Positions 32,336-40,959 of a DNA stretch of 40,959 nt are shown piece after piece. Position 1 is the first letter of the stretch; every line of letters starts with the position of its first letter. The stretch is from Mnemiopsis leidyi (lineage: Eukaryota > Ctenophora > Tentaculata > Lobata > Bolinopsidae). The position numbers and the translations under genes were made by a program. The DNA is taken from the NCBI GenBank assembly GCA_000226015.1, contig JH155698.1, forward strand, positions 57,720 to 98,678, written 5' to 3'. The notes beneath the pieces were generated by a model. The model was not told the DNA's origin. It worked only from the letters and a program-made list of their open reading frames with translations, and made no database searches.

Positions 32336-33215
32336 CTTTGGTTTTCCAAGAACTTTTATCAGCATATATCGGTCACTGAGTCTGATGACTCTTTTCACAA
32401 ATACCGAAGAATCTCAGTATTCAGTGTTGTTGACTAATTCTGTTCAGCTTCGTGTTTCAAGATCAAATGAAGGATTGATTGGGAGGAGAAAACGTTAATG
32501 CGCAACAATGTACAATGTATCCCTGATTAGATACTTTTCCGCAGCATTTAACAATCCTCGCCGTTTTGTGCAGGGATTCCAAACTTATTTGTCAAACTCA
32601 ATGGTTAAAAAATCACAACTATTTCATTAATATTTCGAACAATACTAGAACGATGCAGAGAATTCCCTTAATGGACTGGGAAACAGAGGTGTGTTTGTGT
32701 GTATGAATGATGTCTTAATCACACGCTGAGAATTGACCTCATGAAACGTGTGTTAGGTTGCACAGAAACACTGTACATTGTAAATGTACATGGTATAACT
32801 CTGACAACACCGCGCTTCTGCACCAGCTTGCTCATTTTTAATTTTATGTAGCACTAGCAATAACACTTTAATATAATTAAGATTGTACATGAATGAGCAT
32901 GTTTAACAATATTCTAAAAAATATATTTTTGAATTGTGCTATAAATCTAATTAAAAATTTAACAGCTTATTTATGATCAACGGGCGCGGCGATGCGCGAC
33001 TAGAATTTCTTCGAAAGGCCAGAAATGCGTGAGTGGTGAGACTGCGCGTGGGTCGCGATAGTATTAGTAGGTTATCAACCTACAAATCTATGAGGACGAG
33101 CAAATTAGCATTAAATTTGTGAATCGTTATACTTATACTTGTGACGAGATAATATCCGTCTACCGTTCTAACCAAACGATCACAGATCAGCTTTTGCTAC
33201 ACGTTGCATAGCCCT

Positions 33216-33257
33216 GCTGCCGCGAAGCGGCAGCCTCCGGCGCGCGCGAAGCGCGCG
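33216..33257. repeat. two adjacent GAA-loop hairpins
   Basis: gctgccgc-gaa-gcggcagc (33216-33234, 8-bp arms), then cgcgcgc-gaa-gcgcgcg (33241-33257, 7-bp arms). Both centre on GCGAAGC. Confidence 0.9.
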
Positions 33258-33289
33258 GCGGCGTGGCCGCGCGCTTTAAGTTAATAAGT

Positions 33290-33883
33290 TTGTCGCGGTG
33301 ATACCCGACTCAAGCAGTGACGGATATAAATATAATCTCGTCACGGTGATATCCGACTCTCGCAGCTCAAACTCAAAGCTGAATGTACCGTTTCGTTAAA
33401 ACGGTGGATGGTCATGGATAAAACGGTGTATGGTCATGAATATTAAACGGTGGATGATCATGGAATTGGATATAATCTCGTCAAGAAATTAGGACGGACG
33501 CAAAAGCTCACACAGTGTGTGCGTCACAGCTATTTACGTTACAGAACACTTGCTAAGCCAACATAGCCCTGTGGCTCGCGCTGCGCGCGCCCTATCGGGA
33601 CGCACATTGACATAGTGTGAGCTTTTGGCTTTGCTGTTTGCGTCGCGCGTCCGTCCTAATTTCTTAACGGTCGATGCGCGTCCTACTCCTATTAGTATTA
33701 GTATCCCGTCTCAACTTGACTTTGAATGGCTCTTAACGATAACAAATAAAACTTAATATTTATACAGGTTTTAATCATTACTTGTACATTGTCACATTGC
33801 CATTTTGCATTCCAAAAAGTTGACGAGATTATATCCGTCTAACGTTCAGCTTTAGCTGCGTGAGTCGGGTATCACCGCGACAA
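33290..33883. mobile_element. 594-bp element with 23-bp perfect terminal inverted repeats
   Basis: Bases 33290-33312 (ttgtcgcggtgatacccgac then tca) are the exact reverse complement of 33861-33883. Subterminal gacggatata...atctcgtc words are also inverted at the two ends. No transposase frame. No clear target duplication could be read, so the superfamily is unassigned. Confidence 0.75.
33483..33665. mobile_element. 183-bp foldback element nested inside the 594-bp element
   Basis: 19-bp perfect inverted repeats aagaaattaggacggacgc (33483-33501) and gcgtccgtcctaatttctt (33647-33665), with a second inner inverted pair (aaaagctcacac / gtgtgagctttt). Confidence 0.8.
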
Positions 33884-35482
33884 TCCAAAAAGTAACTTTA
33901 AGACCGATTCCTTCAAGTTTACGACTACGAGGATGTCTTGATTTAAAAATAGAATTAAAACCCATACTTCCTTGAAATAAACTATATTAAAATTATACAA
34001 ATTTCAACAGTAAAAAGTTGCTCGTATTTGTAATATATGCATTATGGCTATGCGAATGTCGATTAGAGAAGCTGAATAGACGCTCAAGCCATAAACCAGG
34101 CAACAAAACCCAGTTTGAATGTACCTGTTTTTTGTGTTTAAAGGAAAAATACTTTACCGGCTCCAGCCCCTGTCTACAATTAGATTTTCGCTTGATACAA
34201 TTAATCGTCTAATTAATTCATCGAACCATTTAATCCAAGTGTGGCAAACATGACAAATGAGGTCTTGATGGTTAAAAACTCAGCCCCTTAAAATACCTAT
34301 CACAACTTTAAAAAGTTTATTTCCAAAATTCCGGAAAATCGATAGCATATTAATACAAAACTAAACGTCATTATCAGGCTAATCCACATGATTTTAGTCA
34401 CACAACACGATCGATCTAGAAATCTCATAATTAAAACTATTATAGGCGCGTCTTTAGGATCAGCGACCTCATATTCAATGCTTGTCCAAACTCAAAATAT
34501 AGCAAAATCGACTGTATATTGAAAATTCATATAACAAAAAACAAAGCTCTACTTTCAAATCAAAAAACGGTCCTTTTTAAACGGAAATCAGTGTGTACAG
34601 AAACAGGCATAGTAGACTCACGGACAGGCTCATACTATGATTATAGAAAATCATGTACTACAATTCTACAATAATCGGAAAATATGTACAAACCACTTCA
34701 CTATAACACCACGTTTAGTTCATACACCATAAAGTTACTAAGTTAGTTACTAAACAGCGGTCACTAATTTAGTTACTCAATAGTAGCCCAACTGGAGTGT
34801 ACTGACTTAGTAATAGTATAGATAGCTCTGTTGTTGGAGACTGTCGCTTTTTAGATTCGTTAACTTAGACATTGTGAAAAAAGCAAGACCTCACAGATGA
34901 CAGAGGATATTGATACTGTAGATCATATCACAGTTTAATACTTCAAATCAATCCGCATATCCATTCTGCAACGGAAAAAAGTTTCCATTCTTTGCAGATG
35001 TAAATCCTAACATGGTTGAAGTTATATGATGCATTGGCGCAAGTCGTCATTAGTCTACCCATATTCATAAGAACTTCACAAAAACTTCCAAACACTGCAT
35101 GATTTATAGTCTTTATAACTTATACAGTACGAATATTGTTATTCGGAATTTCTCAAATTCTTCAAAAATATCGAAAAATATGCTACAAATTTTCACTGTG
35201 ACACGGTAATTAAATTTATCATAAAACCAATCATGGAACATAGCAGGTGACGAAATTAAAACTTTAAAACAAAAAGAACAATTTTCAAATGAAACTAACC
35301 CTCTTAGGATCGCTTATTAAAAATCTATAAAATGTTGTGTAACAAATTTGGATGAAATACGTGCAGTCGGCCGACGACGCATCAGATATCGTCACAAGGA
35401 CACACGTGAACAGCCGTTCCGACGACAGATCGGATGTCGTCATGGCGACGACGACACGTGTAATCTATAATTGATGGCAAGA

Positions 35483-38400
35483 TCAGATATCGTCATCACT
35501 TTCCTCTTCGGGACTGGGATTCCTGGTGGTTTTCCTGACGCTTGAAGTTCTGTCTCCGTAACCTCGCCTGGAGGAAAAGGTCACGTGTTAGGGACAAATA
35601 GTAGTGAACGTCTAGATGTTGTGAGTTAAACACACCTTTTAATATTCAAAACGTTGGAATGTAGTGACTTGAAATGCATGCGGAGGGAACGTTTTTGTCA
35701 GTTTAAGTTGTATGATGTTGCTTCTCAAACACGCGAGAGAAATTTACCAAGCAATAATGCTGAAAACTCACTCTAACATTTTAGGGCTTTTAATGTGAAT
35801 GATGGGCCAATGAATATTAAAAAACAACTGTAGCTGATTGATTATGTTAATAGCTTCAATGATTTTACACTGCTTAAACGTTGTAACCGGTTTTCACACT
35901 GCTTCATTTCAGTCACGTGACTTTCTAAAACGTACTCACTCTCACGCACCATACAGAATTTGTTTCCGTCGATAAAAACGATTTCTCAACTGACTGTTTG
36001 GATTTTATGTGAACGTCAAACCAGAACTCGATATTGATAGATTCTTAAGTCGATTGTCATTAATAATTATCTCTTGCACACTCTCTCGTTACTTTATGTT
36101 CACGGAAAAAAGTGTTAAAAATCTATATTGATCATTCGTATTTCTAAACCCTTTTATTTTCTCAGCTGCGACGGCTTCTGCGCACAATTCACCATGAGAC
36201 ACCTCACATCGCTGACGACTCACACACAAAAAACAAACAAACCTTTACCTTTAGTGAACCTTTAGTGATAAACAAACAAACAAACAAACAAACAAACAAA
36301 CAAACAAACAAACAAACAAACAAACAAACAAACAAACAAACAAACAACACAAACAAACAAACAAACAAACAAACAAACAAACAAACAACTTACTCGGAAG
36401 GAGTACTAGTGTATAGACTGTCAAGTTGAGAGAGGTTGACGTTGTGATCATGTGACCGTGACAGATGACTGTTGTTGAGATGTGACTGTGTGTCGTGGAA
36501 AAGTCGTGATTTTGTTCTGGACAAGAGTGATGTGAGATCGTGTTTTTAGGAGTAATATGTATTATCATAATAATTATTATAGATAAATAATCTGACAATT
36601 TGAGTGGGTTAAAATGTTTAGATGTTTTGTGGGATGTGGTGAATTTTATGTTTGTGTGAAGAATCGAGTTTTGTAGAAAAATGTGTACCTTAATCGTGTA
36701 ATTATTGTAAAATGAACGACATAAACATTCCTGAATTAAATGAAGCTGAAAGAAGAACACCCAGCAAGAGCAAACGATTAAATGATTTGAATGAAAATAA
36801 ATTGTCGAATCTACATGAATCTTTACGGCTGTAATTAGGCGAGATCTTCTTAAAATCAAGTATTTTCGTAAATACTCGAAGACAACATTTTGTTTTTTTT
36901 TCGAAACCAAAAACAGGGCAATAATATCCCTGAAATCATGCCTACATGCTTTGAAGTTTCTTCCTGATCCGGAATAGCTAAAAGCGAGAGGATTCCTTCA
37001 GAAGTGGGTGTCTGAGGTTTTTTTCAAATCTTGACGTTTTGTATTTAACGACTTCATTGTAAAATGTTAAAGCAGAGTTAACAGCGTTTCATGATAGATA
37101 CGGGTTCATTCAAATATCAATGATCTATCTAAATTTGATGTACAACGCATGTAACAGGCTGAGGGCAAATTAGTCCACTTCTGAAGATCCCAGCATAATA
37201 ATATGTATTTAATGAGATTAGAGAGATCAACACTTATTCAACTCACTCTAAGGATTGCCTAGAATTTTTTCTGTTCCCCATGGTGTTTGATCTATAATGT
37301 TATTGCTACAATGTCAAACATTTTCAATATATTAGCACCCTACAAATCAAACATATTAAGTAGATTATCTGTATTTCCTATTAAATCTAAAATTTGCACG
37401 AACGTAGGACAACACTGCTAGGACAACAACATCAAATGTTACTTCTATCTCAGCATCTATCATGGTATATAAAGTTATTATTCATCAATTTCCTAATTCC
37501 TAAATCAAGTTGCAACAATTAGAACAATAGGTCGTATCTCTTAAATGCCTACAGAACCCCCTCGAGTACAATAACAACATTAACACAATCGATTAAAATC
37601 TCTAGCACGGATGGTTGTTTACAAAAAAAAACAGAGGAATGTGCTCTAAAATCGACAAAACCGTTATCAATTTAACACCTCTTCGATGGTCAGCACAAAA
37701 ATCACAACTATAATCTACAACTATAATCTACAACTGTGATCTAGAACTATAATCTAGAACTATAATCTACTACTATAATCTACCAAGAATCAACTTTGAC
37801 TTGGAAACCATGAAAAAGTTGCACAACGATTCTTTGCAATATGTTTATTCTACCATTTACACATAAACGACAAGAACAGCGTAACAATCCACCAAATCAA
37901 TCTCAGCACATTCCACAAGTTATTATAACTTTATCATGACACCGATACGGCAATACAGCTTGAAAACGTTAATGAAATACGGAAAGAGTCAACAGTAAAT
38001 ACACGGCACCGATAAATGACACAATTAATAATAATTAATCACCTCTGTCTCTGCTTTAGAGTGTTATTCTCCCGCTGAAGAGAGTCGTTAACCTCGATCT
38101 GTTCGTCAAGGTCTCGCTGGAGTTTCCTCTTGGCGGCGTTCACAGCGCTCATTTCGTCGTAGTTCTGATCGATCTGTCTCTTGAGAGCCTTCATCCTGCT
38201 GTTCGCTTTCTCCATCTGGGAGTGATTTGTTGGGTATTATATAGTCTATTATATAGTCTAAAATATATAGTAGATAATATGGTCTTACATGTGGCTGGTA
38301 ATGTTAGCTCCTCATATTCAGAGTTAGCAAGCTAACTCCGCTTTTTATAGTGATCATTGATAATGTCCATGATTAATCTAAACGTGGACCATAAATATCA

Positions 38401-40680
38401 GATCCCATGTATTGTATTTTAGGACAAGAATTAATATTTGTCTAGCTCAAAACCTAGTGCCCAGGTAGACTCTGATAGCCTAGTAACCTAAAAGCCAAGT
38501 GTCTGAGTTTTAAGATACAAAGATGTTCACGTGATGAGTGGCTGCGTCTAGCTGCTAGACTTGTAGCTCAGTACCTCAGTTTACCGGGTGATGTAGTCAG
38601 GTGGAGTAGCCAGGGCAATTCCCCTCTAGGATTTAGTATATCTCGCCTTTACTTGCTTCTATTGGGTAAAACTACCGTGCTGGACTCAGGACTTAGTAAC
38701 GTGTTGTATAGATTTAGTTAATAAGGTTTAGTTAAGAGTGATAGATAATAGGGTATAGGTTTAGTTGATAGTGATAGTTAATATGGTATAGATTTAGTTA
38801 ATGGGGTATAGATTCAGGGTAGAGACAAATCCGCTCCAGCTGAAACATACCTGATCTTTGTACTGGTCTGACTGTCTCCTCTCGTCCTCAACTTGTAGCG
38901 CTAATTCCTTCATCTTCCTCTCCGCTCGTCGAGTTGACTTGCTTAGCGCTTGTTTCTCCCTGGGGTATAGGCCATGTTATTACACGTGTCCACACATCTC
39001 ACCACGTGTTGTCATGGTAACGTGACGTTACGTTACGTGGTATCCTAGTTACGTGACGTCATGTCACGTGTCTTGCCGGTTAAGATAGACAATGTAACAC
39101 CTCCATCAATACCCATAACATGACCACTTAATGGCTGCCTTGCATTAACATATGAAATAAAATGCGCAATATTTATTTTGCGCATACAAACAGGTTCCAG
39201 CCACAGATTCATGACTTGCTGCCGTGCCTGTCAAATACGAGTGTGCTAAATTGGAGTTTTGGTAAATCGTTAGCAGTCTAGCGTCTTTGTTAAACTTCTT
39301 AAACTGCTGTTAACAGAGTAAGAATACACCAAATTATTGTTTATCTATTTGAGACGAAAACGGTCACAGTTTTCAGAATTAGAATGATAGAAAGTTAAGT
39401 TATTATCCTAATTGTTATACATAATTATTCGACATGTCTAATGCCGTGATGGGTAAAATCTTAAAATATTTCGCAATAACCCCCAGTCTGCACTGATTTT
39501 TTTGCTTCCGACTAGTGACCATCTTTTTGAGAGAAAGCCCAAACATTCAACTTTAGATAGGACTATTATGAGTGTTATTATTAGGACTTTTCTTTAACGT
39601 CATAGTATTCTTCGCCAGTCAATATATAAGTTTTCAGTTGTTTATCAAGAGCAGCTTCCGCATCATTTCCCGAGGATGACACAGTCAAACAATGACATAT
39701 AATGCGAATAATGTAAGGACATCTATACCGAATATAATAGACCTAGTCCGACATTTCCAATGAGTTCGACTCCTTCTGTTCAAGCGGAAGATGAACTGCC
39801 GCCGACAAAAGGTCCAACACTTCAACAAAAAGGACAGAAGGGTCACGTGACTCCAGGTAGGTTACAACCTACAAGTAATTATTATAGTGAAACGTAAGCG
39901 GTTCATTAAAGACTTTGTATTAATTTATTTATTTGTGCCTCATTGGTCCCGAAATAATTATTAGGTGGCAACATTTGGCCCACGTTCTCCATTTCTTAGC
40001 TACTATCAGTTGGCCAGGACTCGAGTTGACGTAAAGTCTTAGTTTCATCAGCACCACCGTCAACAGAATGAGAAAAGAAGTAGCATAACTGGCATAGGTT
40101 TCAGTTTAATTTTTCAGATATATTCTCTTTCCCGCTTTTTTTTGCACACAGAAAAACTAGATTACAGTTCACTTGATACGTTCATTTTAGATTAAAGGAA
40201 CTGGCACAGATTTGATTTAAGATCTGATTCTCGACCTACTAAATTCTACGCGATCTGCTATCTATTTCAGACTTACTTTGATTCATTCTCGAGCTGTTCC
40301 TCGAGACTGGAATTCTTGTTCTGTAGTGCTGCCAGTGCTGCCGTTTGCTTAGCTTTAACCTGGGTCTCGATCTCTTCTAGTTTACCTGGACAGATACGGA
40401 TATGATGAGGTTTGATAGTCACATAAACAGGGCAGAACTAGATTTCAGTATATGCCTCGCCTGTAGATTAAAAAGTAAAGCTACACAGCGGATCAGAAGA
40501 ACAATTATAAGAAGTGCGTGTTTATGAACAGTTATGAGCAGTGCATGTTTAATTATATTGTTCATGTTTCCAGGTCATACCTTGTAGTTCCCGCACTTGC
40601 CGCTCGAAGCTAAGTTTATCTGCTTCTAGTCTGCCACTGTTCGTCTTTTCTAGGTTCAGCTCTTCTTTCATGTCATCCAG
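35483..40680 (-). CDS. myosin II heavy chain, C-terminal coiled-coil tail (non-muscle/smooth type), last five exons
   Basis: Conventional myosin heavy chain, whose tail dimerises and assembles filaments. Exons in transcript order: 40581-40680, 40277-40385, 38851-38959, 38043-38215, 35483-35567, giving 191 residues then TGA. Phases agree at every junction. Readable tail blocks: LDDMKEELNLEKT, KLEEIETQVKAK, SSLEEQLENESK, AERKMKELALQVEDERR, DQYKDQMEKANSRMKALKRQ, NAAKRKLQRDLDEQIE. Each lines up with the last coiled coil of non-muscle myosin II. The final exon encodes the non-helical tailpiece RGYGDRTSSVRK ending in PSPEEESDDDI; the acidic Ser cluster resembles the casein kinase 2 site in vertebrate non-muscle tails that controls filament assembly. 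The motor and most of the rod lie beyond the window. Identity is secure; the muscle versus non-muscle assignment rests on the tailpiece. Confidence 0.93.
36265..36387. repeat. (CAAA)n microsatellite in the last myosin intron
   Basis: About 30 units of caaa with one acac interruption. The minus-strand frame through it (FVCLFVCL...) is a repeat artefact. Confidence 0.95.
37694..37782. repeat. 13-bp tandem repeat (caactataatcta), about six copies
   Basis: Units caactataatcta, caactgtgatcta, gaactataatcta and ctactataatcta in the last myosin intron. Confidence 0.85.
38690..38822. repeat. degenerate tatagatttagttaat repeats
   Basis: Imperfect copies of gtatagatttagttaa and gtgatagttaatagg words between two myosin exons. 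Confidence 0.6.
39623..39630 (+). promoter_or_regulatory. candidate TATA box
   Basis: tatataag on the plus strand, about 130 bases before the candidate first exon at 39760. Supported only by its match and position. Confidence 0.3.
39760..39856 (+). CDS. candidate first coding exon of an unidentified plus-strand gene inside a myosin intron
   Basis: ATG at 39760 opens 32 codons (MSSTPSVQAEDELPPTKGPT...) ending at ccag|gtaggt, a good donor, with one base left over. The composition (polar, Pro/Gln/Lys-rich) is typical of a disordered N-terminus. A TATA-like tatataag lies upstream. No second exon could be identified before 40959, so this may be real, an alternative 5' exon of a gene beyond the window, or chance. 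Confidence 0.3.
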
Positions 40681-40959
40681 CTGAAATGGTACTTAGATAA
40701 GTCATGTTCCAACTCAAGACTCATAGCTGGAATGGTACTTAGATAAGTCATGTTCCAACTCAAGAATCATAGCTGGAATGGTACTTAGATAAGTCATGTT
40801 CCAACTCAAGACTCATAGCTGAAATGGTACTTAGATAAGTCATGTTCCAACTCAAGACTCATAGCTGAAATGGTACTTAGATAAGTCATGTTCCAACTCA
40901 AGACTCATAGCTGAAATGGTACTTAGATAAGTCATGTCAACTCAAGACTCATAGCTGAA
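40681..40959. repeat. 46-bp tandem repeat carrying the myosin 3' splice site, at least six copies
   Basis: Unit begins ctgaaatggtacttagataa and ends aactcaagactcatag. Copies start at 40681, 40727, 40773, 40819, 40865 and 40911 (the last lacks two bases), and the array runs off the window. On the minus strand each unit ends in taccatttcag or taccattccag. The copy at 40681 provides the actual acceptor of the exon 40581-40680. Confidence 0.95.

Larger units (their letters stand above)
32399..35482. other. intergenic region between sulfotransferase and myosin 3' end
   Basis: No supported coding exon. It contains the sulfotransferase promoter side (32.4-32.9 kb), the hairpins and inverted-repeat elements at 33.2-33.9 kb, and the presumed myosin 3'UTR just below 35483. 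A minus-strand AATAAA at 34316-34321 is one candidate myosin polyadenylation signal. Confidence 0.5.

Noticed and set aside
36251..36910. 219-residue minus-strand frame
   Set aside because: Its C-terminal part is a (CAAA)n repeat (FVCLFVCL), the rest has no recognisable domain, and it lies within the last myosin intron.

Overview
The window is nuclear DNA from an animal (metazoan). It is AT-rich, genes are split by GT-AG introns with gtaagt/gtgagt-type donors, simple and tandem repeats are abundant, and there is a short assembly gap of 11 Ns at 21791-21801. The recognisable proteins (AMPK alpha, APH-1, a 7TM receptor with a very long third loop, a Gal3ST-like sulfotransferase and a conventional myosin II tail) make it metazoan. 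The large introns carrying oppositely oriented genes would fit a non-bilaterian such as a ctenophore or cnidarian, but the sequence alone does not settle the phylum.

Layout. (1) 1-10443, + strand: the 3' part of the AMPK catalytic alpha subunit gene, entered inside the kinase domain; ten exons join in a single frame to a stop at 10441-10443. (2) 11551-13648, + strand: a complete six-exon APH-1 gene (gamma-secretase scaffold, 240 aa), about 1.1 kb behind AMPK. (3) 13649-20653: a 7 kb gene-poor, repeat-rich interval with 11-bp and 23-bp minisatellites. (4) 20654-30541, + strand: an eight-exon rhodopsin-like GPCR of 535 aa with altered signature motifs and a third intracellular loop of about 225 residues. 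Its introns hold a minus-strand exon of an unidentified family (22501-23073), a nested hAT-type MITE with a perfect 8-bp target duplication, and a complete intronless minus-strand gene for a helical protein with a central hydrophobic hairpin (25346-26275). (5) 31025-32335, - strand: an intronless Gal3ST-like type II membrane sulfotransferase whose PAPS-binding loop looks degenerate. It converges on the GPCR. (6) 32400-35480: intergenic, with nested terminal-inverted-repeat elements and very stable GAA-loop hairpins. (7) 35483-40680, - strand: the last five exons of a non-muscle/smooth-type myosin II heavy chain. A possible plus-strand first exon (39760-39856) with a TATA box lies in one of its introns.

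The most unusual structure is at the first AMPK exon in the window. The exon's last 12 bases and its 5' splice site belong to a 30-bp minisatellite, so eight near-identical splice donors sit exactly 30 bp apart, all in the kinase reading frame with no stop between them. Each further donor used would add ten residues to the kinase. A mirror case occurs in the myosin gene, where a 46-bp repeat re-copies the 3' splice site at least six times, but there any upstream choice hits an immediate stop codon. Other introns here also have tandem arrays starting within about 25 bp of a donor.

The genes are not an obvious functional cluster. They are ordinary housekeeping or receptor genes that happen to be neighbours.
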